Shown here: piece after piece, positions 33,343-42,413 of the stretch
How the letters are laid out: each line of letters opens with the position of its first letter
Numbering within the stretch: the first letter of the stretch is position 1
DNA from: CBDAQR01 sp965199055
GTDB lineage: Bacteria > Pseudomonadota > Gammaproteobacteria > Pseudomonadales > Halieaceae
Assembly: GCA_965199055.1 (NCBI GenBank)
Contig: CBDAQR010000003.1
Location: 2,108,001-2,172,000, forward strand
Reading direction: 5' to 3'
DNA: 64,000 bases
Program-made: the position numbers and the translations under genes
The notes under the pieces: generated by a model
Databases searched by the model: none
The model's input: only the letters and a program-made list of their open reading frames with translations
Told to the model about the DNA's origin: nothing

Positions 33343-33419
33343 TGTGTGCTGAAAAAAAGAAGACACGAATGATTAGCAGGCACTATCATTAATCATGAAG
33401 GATATTCGCTGATTCAGGC

Positions 33420-35987
33420 ATGCTGAAATTTAAGAAAAAGACTGGCAGCGCAGAAGCCAGCCCCCAGGGCAATCCCCAGGGTATCTCAAGCCACGGCAAC
33501 CAGTTTTTTAAATTCTGGCTCACAGCCCTGCTCGGCATCCTAATCCCGGTTCTGTTGTCCTTCGCCTACCTGCTCTTGCTGAGAGAGTCCGGCGTACAGA
33601 ACAACCAGATTCAAGTGGCGTCCGATACGCTGGCACAAAAGCAGGCCGCTAATGTGGAGCAGCTCTTCCAGCGCTTCGAGGACCGCCTCACCTTGGCCGC
33701 CATGTCCCCACTCGCCCTTGCGGCTATTTCCAGTCGCAACACCGAGGATGTCGCCCTTGTGGAAAAAGCAATGATGGATTATTTCCCGGGGGTTTCCAGT
33801 CTGCGACTGATTACCGTTGGCGAACTCGGGACTGCGGGCTTAGAAGGCAGTAATCTCGGCCTGCGCAATCATATCGAGGTGGACCTGCTGCGACGCACGG
33901 CCGATGGCAGCGAAACCGTTCCCGAGTCTTACCAGTTCGAGGGCACCTGGCTCACCTCGCTGGCCGAGCTCATCACCCATCCGCGCGAGGGCAGCAAACG
34001 AGCTGTAATACTGGCCACGTTTGACAATCAGGTCATTGTCGATGCATTGACGGCACTGGGAGACGAACAGGGCCGTTCTTCACTGCAACAGGTGTACCGC
34101 AGCGGCAACTTTACCCGCGCTGACGAGATAGCCGTATCCGGAAATGGCGGCGCCAGCCAGTACCAGTCCACCGCCGAACTCAATGGTGGGCAGTGGTCGC
34201 TGATTTTCACACCTTCGGCAAAGTTGCTGAGCCAGCGCAGCATTAGCAGCACACCGATCGCTGCCACTCTCGGTGTCATTCTGTTGGCGATTGTGGGCGC
34301 GTTCGTTGCACTGTTAATCCTGTTCGAGCGCTTCCTAAGCGCGGAGGTGGAGCGCATCACCGCCGCCGCAGACAAGAAGTCACCCCTCGAAATCAGCGTT
34401 CCGCAGCTACTGCCGCTGGCCAAGCAATTGCGCCGCGCAACCCTGCGGCATACGGCCAAAGTCGGCGCCGGACGCAAGAAGGCTGCGATACAACCACAGG
34501 AGGGCAGCATCTCTGATCCGATGTTCCAGAAGATCGATATGATTGACGAGGAGGTCGAGGACGAGTTTGAGATGGAGGAGACCGCCAAGACGCCTGCGGC
34601 CCCGACTCTTCCGGAGAATTTCCCGAGGCATATTTTCCGCGCCTACGATATCAGAGGCCTCGCTCCAGAAGAGTTGGATGAGGATATGGTCACCAACATT
34701 GGCCGGGCCCTGGGAACCATCGCTGGAGAACATGAACAGCAGGCAATCATTGTCGGCTGCGACGGCCGCACCACGAGCCCGTCCATCAAGAACACACTGG
34801 TGAAAGCGCTGCTCGACAGCGGTCGCGATGTCATCGATATTGGCGTGGTCCCTACGCCTTTGCTTTATTACGCTACCAATACGCTGAGCTCCAAGACCGG
34901 CGTGATGGTCACCGGCAGCCACAACCCCGCCGAATACAACGGCCTCAAGATTACGTTTGATGGCAAACCGTTTGCTGGAGAGCAACTCGAACATCTGCGC
35001 GACAAGGTGGCTGAGGGCAAATTCAGCGAAGGCGCCGGTCGCCTCGCTAAGCAAGATGTCGCTGCTGATTACATCGAAGCCGTCGTCAGCGACATGGCTA
35101 TCGCCGCCCCGCTGAAGGTAGTGGTGGATGCCGGCAATGGCGTAGCGGGTGCTATTGGGCCCCAGGTGCTCGAAGAACTCGGTTGCGAAGTCGTGCCGCT
35201 TTACTGCGAGGTGGACGGAAGCTTTCCAAACCACCACCCGGACCCCTCTGTAGACGACAACCTGGCAGATCTGCAGGAGAAGGTGCGCGAGGAAGAGGCT
35301 GATTTTGGTATCGCCTTTGACGGCGATGGCGACAGGCTGGCCGCGGTCTGCGCAGATGGCAGCATCGTGCGTGCCGATAAGCTACTGATGCTCTATGCGC
35401 AGGACGTGGTATCGCGCAACCCAGGCGCGGACGTCGTCTTTGACGTTAAATGCAGCCGCCACCTCACTCAGCTGGTCAGTCGCTATGGCGGACGGCCGAT
35501 TCTCTGGAAAACGGGCCACGCCTTCATGCGCGAGAAAGTACTTGAGACCGGTGCACTACTGGGAGGCGAGTTCTCGGGGCACATTTTCTTCGGTGAGCGT
35601 TGGTTTGGCTTCGACGACGGCATGTACGCGGCGGCCAGGCTGGCAGAGATTATCAGCGGCGCCGGCGCCAGCCTCGATGAACTGCTAGCCGAATACCCCG
35701 ACACCGAAAGCACTCCCGAGATTCGTATCCCGGTGGATGAAGATGAGAAATTCGAGCTGATGCAACGGCTGGAAAGCCATGCCGATTTCAGCCCAGGGAA
35801 AGTCAATAATCTTGACGGCATTCGCGTGGACTACAACGATGGCTGGGGCTTGCTGCGGGCATCCAATACTATCCCAGCGCTGATCGCGCGCTTCGAGGCT
35901 CACGACGCCGACTCTCTGGAACGCATCATGCAACAGTTCCGTGAGCAACTGGCTAGCGTAGAGCCGGACCTGGAGCCAGGATTCTAG
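33420..35987 (+). CDS. algC: Phosphomannomutase/phosphoglucomutase with membrane-anchored N-terminal extension (AlgC)
   Basis: The last 460 residues are a complete alpha-D-phosphohexomutase that interconverts 1- and 6-phosphates of mannose and glucose for polysaccharide and LPS precursors: phosphoserine loop TGSHNPAEYNG (near residue 499), metal loop DGDGDR (near 632), sugar loop GEFSGHI and phosphate-binding RASNTIP. Ahead of it lie two transmembrane segments (about 30-54 and 276-300) around a roughly 220-residue, probably periplasmic domain, then a charged acidic linker. Total 855 aa, against about 460 for the plain enzyme. Long forms also exist in pseudomonads. argB starts directly after the stop. 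Confidence 0.94.
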   Translation: MLKFKKKTGSAEASPQGNPQGISSHGNQFFKFWLTALLGILIPVLLSFAYLLLLRESGVQNNQIQVASDTLAQKQAANVEQLFQRFEDRLTLAAMSPLALAAISSRNTEDVALVEKAMMDYFPGVSSLRLITVGELGTAGLEGSNLGLRNHIEVDLLRRTADGSETVPESYQFEGTWLTSLAELITHPREGSKRAVILATFDNQVIVDALTALGDEQGRSSLQQVYRSGNFTRADEIAVSGNGGASQYQSTAELNGGQWSLIFTPSAKLLSQRSISSTPIAATLGVILLAIVGAFVALLILFERFLSAEVERITAAADKKSPLEISVPQLLPLAKQLRRATLRHTAKVGAGRKKAAIQPQEGSISDPMFQKIDMIDEEVEDEFEMEETAKTPAAPTLPENFPRHIFRAYDIRGLAPEELDEDMVTNIGRALGTIAGEHEQQAIIVGCDGRTTSPSIKNTLVKALLDSGRDVIDIGVVPTPLLYYATNTLSSKTGVMVTGSHNPAEYNGLKITFDGKPFAGEQLEHLRDKVAEGKFSEGAGRLAKQDVAADYIEAVVSDMAIAAPLKVVVDAGNGVAGAIGPQVLEELGCEVVPLYCEVDGSFPNHHPDPSVDDNLADLQEKVREEEADFGIAFDGDGDRLAAVCADGSIVRADKLLMLYAQDVVSRNPGADVVFDVKCSRHLTQLVSRYGGRPILWKTGHAFMREKVLETGALLGGEFSGHIFFGERWFGFDDGMYAAARLAEIISGAGASLDELLAEYPDTESTPEIRIPVDEDEKFELMQRLESHADFSPGKVNNLDGIRVDYNDGWGLLRASNTIPALIARFEAHDADSLERIMQQFREQLASVEPDLEPGF

Positions 35988-36884
35988 ATGTCCCTCAGTA
36001 AAGACTCCGCTCTTAACATCGCCCAGGTCCTGACCCAGGCTCTGCCCTATATCCAGCGCTTCACCGGCATGACCGTGGTCATCAAGTTCGGCGGTAATGC
36101 CATGGTGGACCCGAAGCTGCACGAGAGCTTCGCTCGCGATGTCGTGTTAATGAAGCTGGTGGGCTTCAACCCCATCGTGGTGCACGGCGGTGGCCCCCAA
36201 ATCGGCGCCCTGCTCGAGAAGCTCAACATATCGACAGACTTTGTTAACGGGATGCGCGTCACAGACAGTGCAACGATGGATGTCGTAGAGATGGTTTTAG
36301 GGGCTTCGGTCAATAAGGAGATTGTCTCCACCATCAACCGCAATGGCGGTAAGGCCATAGGCGTCACCGGCAAAGATGGCCAGTTGATTCGCGCTCGCAA
36401 GATGGAAGTGAGTCGGCAATCACCGGATCTGAAAGCGACTGAGATTATCGATATTGGCCACGTTGGCGAAGTCGATAAGATCGATACCGAGGTTCTCAAC
36501 ATGATCCTCGACAGCAATTTCATCCCCGTGATCGCACCGATCGGCGTGGGCGAAGACGGCGCATCCTATAACATCAATGCCGATCTGGTTGCCGGCAAGC
36601 TCGCCGAAGTATTACAGGCCGAGAAGCTCATGCTCTTGACCAACGTTGAAGGGCTACTGGACGCGGACGGCAAGGTCATGACCGGCCTGGCACCTGCACG
36701 CGTGGACGAATTGATCGCCGATGGCACCATTCACGGTGGGATGCTGCCCAAGATCCGGTGTGCGCTTGATGCGGTTAACAGCGGCGTCACGAGTTCGCAC
36801 ATCATCGACGGCCGGGTGCCCCATGCAGTGTTGCTCGAAGTCTTCACGGACGAGGGTGTCGGCACCCTCATAACGCGACGCTAA
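35988..36884 (+). CDS. argB: Acetylglutamate kinase
   Basis: Second step of arginine synthesis: phosphorylates N-acetylglutamate. The 298-residue amino-acid-kinase protein has VVIKFGGNAMVD, the substrate loop VVHGGGPQIGALL, KDGQLIRARKM and GGMLPKIRCAL. The N-terminal helix before the kinase core (LTQALPYIQRFTGM) is the type seen in arginine-inhibited hexameric enzymes. The ATG immediately follows the algC stop, so the genes are coupled. Confidence 0.97.
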   Translation: MSLSKDSALNIAQVLTQALPYIQRFTGMTVVIKFGGNAMVDPKLHESFARDVVLMKLVGFNPIVVHGGGPQIGALLEKLNISTDFVNGMRVTDSATMDVVEMVLGASVNKEIVSTINRNGGKAIGVTGKDGQLIRARKMEVSRQSPDLKATEIIDIGHVGEVDKIDTEVLNMILDSNFIPVIAPIGVGEDGASYNINADLVAGKLAEVLQAEKLMLLTNVEGLLDADGKVMTGLAPARVDELIADGTIHGGMLPKIRCALDAVNSGVTSSHIIDGRVPHAVLLEVFTDEGVGTLITRR

Positions 36885-36989
36885 CGCACAAAAAAGTCGG
36901 AAAAAACAGTCTAATTTACCTGTTTCTGTTGCAGCACTCTGGTCTTGCAGCTAGCATTGAACGCCTGAGCCCTTCTCACCGCCAACGGA

Positions 36990-37616
36990 ATGTCACCCAG
37001 GAAATCCCAGCGCCGCCAACAAATCCTTGAAGCCCTGGCTCAAATGCTGGAGGCGAACCCTGGTGAGCGCATTACCACAGCCAAGCTGGCCAACCAGGTC
37101 GGGGTTTCCGAAGCCGCGCTGTATCGTCACTTCCCCAGCAAATCCAAGATGTTTGAGGGACTGATTGAATTTATTGAGGAGACGCTGTTTAGCCGGGTAA
37201 ATCTGATACTGGCTGAGGAGAGCAAAGCGGCGACCCGCTGCGAAAAGATGCTGACTCTATTGTTGGCCTTCACTGAGAAGAATCCAGGCATCACACGCAT
37301 CCTAACCGGCGATGCGCTAGCGGGTGAGACCGAACGATTACGGGCCCGCGTTGCCCAGCTATTCGACCGCTTTGAAACCCAACTCAAGCAGGTCCTGCGT
37401 GAGGCAGAGATGCGAGAAGGGATCCGGCCGGTTCTGCCAGTGAATACTGCCGCCAACCTGCTCCTCGCTATGGCGGAAGGGAAGATCTCGCAATATGTTC
37501 GCAGTAATTTCCAACGCCCTCCAACAGAAGGCTGGAGTGATCAGTGGCAACAGCTGATGGGCGGGTTCTTTCGAGAAACAGCCACTAGTCCGCAAGCGGG
37601 CCAGGGAGCGTTCTAA
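36990..37616 (+). CDS. slmA: Nucleoid occlusion factor SlmA (TetR family)
   Basis: DNA-binding protein that blocks FtsZ ring formation over the nucleoid. The 208-residue protein has an N-terminal TetR helix-turn-helix (RITTAKLANQVGVSEAALYRHFPSKSKMFEGL in sequence) and a C-terminal dimer domain with ITRILTGDALAGETERLR. The gene's place after argB and before pyrE fits SlmA in Gammaproteobacteria rather than a local repressor. The ATG at 36990 has only a weak binding site. It interlocks with the next gene's stop in CTAA. Confidence 0.94.
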   Translation: MSPRKSQRRQQILEALAQMLEANPGERITTAKLANQVGVSEAALYRHFPSKSKMFEGLIEFIEETLFSRVNLILAEESKAATRCEKMLTLLLAFTEKNPGITRILTGDALAGETERLRARVAQLFDRFETQLKQVLREAEMREGIRPVLPVNTAANLLLAMAEGKISQYVRSNFQRPPTEGWSDQWQQLMGGFFRETATSPQAGQGAF

Positions 37617-38284
37617 TCTGCTGTGCGCGAATAGCGCTTGCGCAGTTCCACTTTGTCGAGCAATAAAGCGAAACGGTCGATATCGCGCTGAAAGCCTTGC
37701 TCCACTACTTCGATTTCGCGCATACGCTCCTCTATCGAGCGCTCGGTTTCTGTGATTTCACCTTGCAAGCCATCGATAGCGGCTACCATTTCCACAGGCA
37801 CCCGGGCGCCACCGCGCTCTATGTCCGCGGCCCGGGCCTGATTGCTTTCCACCTGCAGTTTGAGGGAGCGCACATTGCTCCGCAGAATACTGATCCTGAT
37901 GCGCAGTTCGCTTAGGGCTCGATCTCTCGCCGCTTCGATATCCTCAATGCTGCTGTAACGTAACATCAGCGATTCATCCCATTTGCGCAGCTCTTCCGCT
38001 TCTTCGGCCTCGACCTGACGGCGATACTGTTCGCTGGAGCGATTCGCCCTTTCCTCATCGGTCAGCGCCCGCTCGACTACGGAATCGACGGTGCCGTCCT
38101 GGTTGAGAATCTCGTAACCCTTGTGCACGTATTCAGGCGGCACCTGGTGATCAATTACCGTGACGCCCTGATCATTAATATAGCGATAAAGCTTGCCACT
38201 CTTTCTTTCAGCAGTGGACGCGCCCGCTGAGACCATAAGGCCAGCGACCACCATTATCACAGTGCTTAGGGTTCGTAATCCCAT
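37613..38284 (-). CDS. DUF4124 domain exported coiled-coil protein
   Basis: A 223-residue protein with a signal peptide (VIMVVAGLMVSAGASTA), an N-terminal DUF4124 domain (KLYRYINDQGVTVIDHQVPPEY) and then about 150 residues of predicted alpha-helical coiled coil rich in Glu and Arg (two heptad-like blocks around ALSELRIRISILRSNVRSLK and EITETERSIEERMREIEVVE). Probably periplasmic; no function known. It is upstream of nothing on its strand within the window except the convergent slmA end. Confidence 0.85.
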   Translation of the reverse strand: MGLRTLSTVIMVVAGLMVSAGASTAERKSGKLYRYINDQGVTVIDHQVPPEYVHKGYEILNQDGTVDSVVERALTDEERANRSSEQYRRQVEAEEAEELRKWDESLMLRYSSIEDIEAARDRALSELRIRISILRSNVRSLKLQVESNQARAADIERGGARVPVEMVAAIDGLQGEITETERSIEERMREIEVVEQGFQRDIDRFALLLDKVELRKRYSRTAD

Positions 38285-38349
38285 GGTTCTATAAATCGGA
38301 GTTTCCTGTTTTTTGGCTCAATATAGGCTCTCACCGTGGTCAGTACAAG

Positions 38350-38997
38350 TCACTGCACCCCGTACTCAGCTCTATAGGCTCGCATGGCATCGAGCCGCGC
38401 GCCACTATCGCCGCCTTGGGACTCTAGATAGGCAATCAAGTCGACCAACGACACGATATTGACCACCTGTAGCCCGAACTCTTGTTCGATCTCCTGAATC
38501 GCGGAAAGTTCTCCAGCACCGCGCTCTTGCCGGTCCAGTCCAATCGCCACGCCGGAACAGCTCGCGCCGGCTGCCTCGATCAGCGCCAACACTTCACGTA
38601 CCGCCGTGCCAGCGGTAATGACATCATCAACTACAAGCACGCGACCCTCGAGCGGCGCGCCCACCAGAATTCCGCCCTCGCCGTGATCTTTGGCCTCTTT
38701 ACGGTTGTAGACCCAGGGAATGTCGCGCCCGTGATGATCCGCAAGCGCCACCGCTATACTGGCTGCCAAGGGTATGCCTTTGTACGCCGGACCCAATATC
38801 ACATCAAACTCGACGCCAGAGTCGATAATGGCATTGGCATAGCAGCGGCCAAGCTCGGCCAGCGCTGCCCCCGTACAGAATGCGCCCGCATTGAAGAAGT
38901 AGGGGCTGGTGCGGCCCGATTTAAGGGTAAATTCCCCGAACTTCAGGGCGTCCTGGGCCCTGGCGAGCTCGATGAAGCGCTCTTGATATTGTTGCAT
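38350..38997 (-). CDS. pyrE: Orotate phosphoribosyltransferase
   Basis: Makes orotidine 5'-monophosphate from orotate and PRPP in pyrimidine synthesis. From the ATG at 38997 the protein is 215 aa, with FGEFTLKSGRTSPYFFNAG, YKGIPLAASIAVAL, KDHGEGGILVGA and the PRPP loop VLVVDDVITAGTAVREV. The ATG was chosen by family length; longer in-frame starts are not conserved. A small hairpin (TCGGCC/GGCCGA, 39065-39079) lies in the leader. It is divergent from crc, as in Pseudomonas. Confidence 0.96.
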   Translation of the reverse strand: MQQYQERFIELARAQDALKFGEFTLKSGRTSPYFFNAGAFCTGAALAELGRCYANAIIDSGVEFDVILGPAYKGIPLAASIAVALADHHGRDIPWVYNRKEAKDHGEGGILVGAPLEGRVLVVDDVITAGTAVREVLALIEAAGASCSGVAIGLDRQERGAGELSAIQEIEQEFGLQVVNIVSLVDLIAYLESQGGDSGARLDAMRAYRAEYGVQ

Positions 38998-39181
38998 GCT
39001 TGTGGAGGTCCGTTTTGTGACACTGCCGGTGGTTTCACGCGGCAGCAGAATGCTGTATACATGATCGGCCTGTGGCCGAGAACATGCAAGCATAATAACG
39101 ATTCACGTCACAGCGATACATATATGCCTGCCCACAGGATCGCCCTAGCGCGGCAGGTAGCTATCCAACAAGGAGTTTTTG

Positions 39182-39949
39182 ATGAGAGTCATCAGTCTCT
39201 GCGCTGACGGCATTCAGAGCGCAGCTGATAAAGGATTTTATGACTGGATCCGCGACCAGGATGCGGACTTCATTTGTATCCAGGATTTGGGTTGTTCCGA
39301 GTACGATTTGCAGGCGGACAACTTTTTTCCGCCCGAGTACAACGCCTACTTTTTTGATTCCGTAGAGGGTAAGAGCGACGGTGTAGCCCTGTACTGCAAG
39401 ACGCTGCCCAAGGCGATTATGACAGGACTGGGGTTTGGCGAATTCGACATGGAAGGCCGCTATATCCAGGCGGATTACGGCAATATCAGTGTCGGTTGCC
39501 TACTCTCTCCTCCCGGCGGCGACAGCGAAGATGACCAGGGTCGCAAGCGCGAGTTCCTGGAATTGTTGAAAGGTCATCTCGGCAAAATCCGCAACAAGCG
39601 TCGCGAGTTCATTATCTGCGGCGGCTGGAATATTGCCCACACGGCTAATGATGTTGAGGACACTGAAACCTGGAGCACTCGCAGCGCCTTCCTGGCCGAA
39701 GAACGCCAGTGGATGGACGAAGTGCTGGAACTCGGGTATGTAGATGCCTTCCGCGAGATTAATTCCGATTCCGATGAATTTAGCTGGTGGCCGGACGGCG
39801 ATCGTGAAGGTGTGGGCTTGCGCACCGATTTCCACCTGGTGTCGGCCGGGCTCAAATATGCCATCGAGTATGGAGCCATCTACAAAAGCCAGGCATTTTC
39901 CAGCCACGCGCCGGTTATCATGGACTACGATATCGAGCCCGTATTTTAG
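39182..39949 (+). CDS. crc: Catabolite repression control protein Crc (exonuclease III fold)
   Basis: A 255-residue endonuclease/exonuclease/phosphatase-fold protein that matches Pseudomonas Crc along its length: ICIQD, DGVALYCKTLPKAIMTGLGF, GRYIQADY, KRREFIICGGW, FLAEERQWMDEVLELGY, FSWWPD and FSSHAPVIMDYD. Exonuclease III catalytic residues are missing (Asn7 is Cys, the glutamate is Asp, the DxN motif is GWN, the aspartate before the last His is Ser), as expected for a non-nuclease. In Pseudomonas Crc assists Hfq in repressing translation of catabolic genes. The ATG at 39182 follows AAGGAG. It sits between pyrE and rph, the same slot as in Pseudomonas. Confidence 0.88.
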   Translation: MRVISLCADGIQSAADKGFYDWIRDQDADFICIQDLGCSEYDLQADNFFPPEYNAYFFDSVEGKSDGVALYCKTLPKAIMTGLGFGEFDMEGRYIQADYGNISVGCLLSPPGGDSEDDQGRKREFLELLKGHLGKIRNKRREFIICGGWNIAHTANDVEDTETWSTRSAFLAEERQWMDEVLELGYVDAFREINSDSDEFSWWPDGDREGVGLRTDFHLVSAGLKYAIEYGAIYKSQAFSSHAPVIMDYDIEPVF

Positions 39950-39964
39950 CGGGCTGGGGCGAGA

Positions 39965-40690
39965 TCAGGCAGGCGAACCCAGCGCTTGCTTCTGCAGACG
40001 CACCAGTTCCGCAATACCCTCTTCAGCCAAATCCAGCAAGGCATCGAGCTCGGCGCGTTTAAAGGCGTCACCTTCTGCTGTGCCCTGCACTTCTATGAAT
40101 TCGCCTGCTTCAGTCATGATGACGTTCATGTCAGTATCGGCGCTGGAGTCTTCGACATAGTCCAAATCCAGCACGGGCTGCCCGGCAACAACACCTACGG
40201 ACACGGAGGCCACCATCTGGCGCAGAGGGTCGCTCTCGATCATTCCCTCACGTTGCATGCTGCGCAGCGCATCGACCAATGCCACGCAGGCACCGGTAAT
40301 CGAAGCGGTACGGGTGCCACCGTCCGCCTGAATTACGTCGCAGTCGATGGTGATCGTGTGTTCCCCCAGTGCCTCAAAATCGATCGCTGCACGCAGTGAA
40401 CGACCGATGAGGCGCTGGATTTCTACCGTGCGTCCACCCTGCTTACCGCGCGCCGCCTCGCGGCCCATGCGACTGCCGGTCGAACGTGGCAGCATGCCGT
40501 ATTCAGCGGTAACCCAGCTCTTGCCCTGCCCACGCAAAAACCGCGGCACGCCGGCTTCGACGCTGGCGGTGCAAATAACACGTGTGTCTCCAAAGCACAC
40601 CAACACGGAGCCCTCGGCGTGGCGGGTGAATTCGCGAGTAATCTCGATGGGGCGCAGCTGGTTGGGCTGGCGGCCGCTGGGTCGGGTCAT
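39965..40690 (-). CDS. rph: Ribonuclease PH
   Basis: Phosphorolytic 3'-5' exoribonuclease that trims tRNA precursors. The 241-residue protein has GSVLVCFGDTRVICTASVE, GWVTAEYGMLPRST-like KSWVTAEYGMLPRSTGSR, RQGGRT-like KQGGRTVEIQRLIGRSLRA and DCDVIQADGGTRTASITGA, so all phosphate- and RNA-binding segments are present and the C terminus is intact. AGGAAC precedes the ATG. It is divergent from yicC. Confidence 0.97.
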   Translation of the reverse strand: MTRPSGRQPNQLRPIEITREFTRHAEGSVLVCFGDTRVICTASVEAGVPRFLRGQGKSWVTAEYGMLPRSTGSRMGREAARGKQGGRTVEIQRLIGRSLRAAIDFEALGEHTITIDCDVIQADGGTRTASITGACVALVDALRSMQREGMIESDPLRQMVASVSVGVVAGQPVLDLDYVEDSSADTDMNVIMTEAGEFIEVQGTAEGDAFKRAELDALLDLAEEGIAELVRLQKQALGSPA

Positions 40691-40799
40691 GACTATGTTC
40701 CTGCCTGTGTCTTGTGATGGGCGGGCGGCATTATACGCTCCGCTGGCGAATTAGGGCAGGACTGTTAAACTCATCCGCTTTGCCGCCCCGAGTCCGCAC

Positions 40800-41654
40800 A
40801 TGATCAACAGCATGACCGCATTTGCCCGCGAGGGAGACGACGGCCTCGTCGTCGAATTGCGCTCGGTTAACCATCGCTATCTGGATTGCCACTTCAAGTT
40901 GCCGGAGGCATTGCGCGGGCTCGAACCCAGTTGGCGCGAACTACTCCAGAAATCCCTGAATCGGGGCAAGGTCGAATGCACGCTGCGCTGGCAGACTAAT
41001 GAGACGGAACTGCAGGCCTTGGAGCCCAATCTGGATCGCGTGCAACAGCTTGCCGGTGCACGAGCAACATTGGAAGCCTCCCTGGGTGAATTGCAGACCC
41101 CCGACTATTTATCGGTCCTGCAGTGGCCGGGTGTGCTCAAGGGCAACAGCGTTGACGAAGAGAGCATCAAGCAGAAGGCCACGGCTGTATTCCGCAATAC
41201 TCTGGCGACCTTATCCGAGAACAGAGCGCGAGAAGGCGATGCCATGGCGCAATTTATACGGGCTCGCCTGGACGCGGTACAGGCAGAGGTCGATAAAACA
41301 CGGGCGCTGATGCCAGAACTGATAGCTGGCCAGCGCGTGCGCCTCGAGACGAGGCTCGCCGATCTGGATATCGAGGTCGATCCGGGCCGGATCGAACAGG
41401 AGCTGGTGTTACTGGCCCAGAAAACCGACGTCGAAGAAGAACTCGATCGGCTACAGGCGCACGTGCAGGAAGTGGCGCGAGTGCTGGACAAAGGTGGGCC
41501 TTGCGGGCGACGCCTGGACTTTCTCATGCAGGAACTCAATCGTGAGGCCAACACGCTGTCCTCCAAGTCAATTTCCAGCACCAGCACCCAAAACGCAGTA
41601 GAATTAAAAGTGCTCATCGAACAGATGCGCGAACAAATCCAGAATCTGGAGTGA
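40800..41654 (+). CDS. yicC: YicC family endoribonuclease-like protein
   Basis: A 284-residue member of the YicC family, some members of which have been shown to be endoribonucleases. It starts with INSMTAFARE and keeps ELRSVNHRYLDCHFKLPE, a long helical middle and the C-terminal signature GRRLDFLMQELNREANTLSSKS. The ATG begins at 40800, 109 nt from rph on the opposite strand. It precedes gmk by 9 nt. Confidence 0.94.
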   Translation: MINSMTAFAREGDDGLVVELRSVNHRYLDCHFKLPEALRGLEPSWRELLQKSLNRGKVECTLRWQTNETELQALEPNLDRVQQLAGARATLEASLGELQTPDYLSVLQWPGVLKGNSVDEESIKQKATAVFRNTLATLSENRAREGDAMAQFIRARLDAVQAEVDKTRALMPELIAGQRVRLETRLADLDIEVDPGRIEQELVLLAQKTDVEEELDRLQAHVQEVARVLDKGGPCGRRLDFLMQELNREANTLSSKSISSTSTQNAVELKVLIEQMREQIQNLE

Positions 41655-41663
41655 TCCCAGCGT

Positions 41664-42281
41664 ATGCCGAGCCCGGGTACATTATTTACCGTGTCTGCAC
41701 CCAGTGGTGCTGGCAAAACCAGTTTGGTGGAGGCGCTGGAGCAGCGCTGCGACAACCTGCGAGTGTCTGTATCCCACACCACTAGAGCCATGCGCCCGGG
41801 AGAGCAGGACGGAGTCAGCTACCACTTTGTGACCGAAGCGGCGTTTACTGAGATGCTAAATCGCAGTGCCTTCCTGGAACATGCGCAGGTCTTTAAACAC
41901 TATTACGGCACCTCTCAGGAGTGGGTCGAGGAGCAATTGGCCAACGGCAACGACGTGATCCTGGAAATCGACTGGCAGGGCGCGGCCCAAATCAAGCGCC
42001 AGCGGCCCGAGAGTGTCGCCATGTTCATTCTGCCGCCTTCAAGGCAGGCGCTGCAGCACCGATTGACGACCCGTGGCCAGGACGACGCAGCGGTTATCCG
42101 CGAGCGCATGGATCAGGCGGTGCAGGAAATTTCACACTATCCCGAAGCGGACTACATCGTCGTCAATGACAACTTCGAACAGGCGCTGGACGAACTCCAG
42201 TGCATCGTCGACAGCCAGCGCTTACGCACCCAGGCGCAGGTTGTACACTGGCAGGGCTTGCTTACCGAACTGCTGTCGTAA
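41664..42281 (+). CDS. gmk: Guanylate kinase
   Basis: Phosphorylates GMP to GDP with ATP. The 205-residue protein has the P-loop VSAPSGAGKTSLVEAL, the GMP-binding SVSHTTRAMRPGEQDGVSYHF, FLEHAQVFKHYYGTS and ILEIDWQGAAQIK. It lies between yicC and rpoZ, the conserved order, and feeds the nucleotide pool that SpoT draws on. Confidence 0.97.
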   Translation: MPSPGTLFTVSAPSGAGKTSLVEALEQRCDNLRVSVSHTTRAMRPGEQDGVSYHFVTEAAFTEMLNRSAFLEHAQVFKHYYGTSQEWVEEQLANGNDVILEIDWQGAAQIKRQRPESVAMFILPPSRQALQHRLTTRGQDDAAVIRERMDQAVQEISHYPEADYIVVNDNFEQALDELQCIVDSQRLRTQAQVVHWQGLLTELLS

Positions 42282-42292
42282 GCCGATGTTTT

Positions 42293-42301
42293 TGCTATTA
42301 T
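42293..42301 (+). promoter_or_regulatory. Possible extended -10 promoter for rpoZ-spoT
   Basis: TGCTATTAT, an extended -10 element (TG-N-TATTAT), lies just past the gmk stop and about 113 nt before rpoZ. The -35 region (CTGTCG, 17 bases upstream) is weak. Confidence 0.45.
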
Positions 42302-42413
42302 TTGCCGTTCCTTCGGGCAAGCCGTACCGGCCCGACCCCAAACAGCGCCTTTTTTGCCGCCTCACACGGGCACAGGATCGGCCGCACTGAAGAGAAGAGA
42401 AACAGGAATAGAA

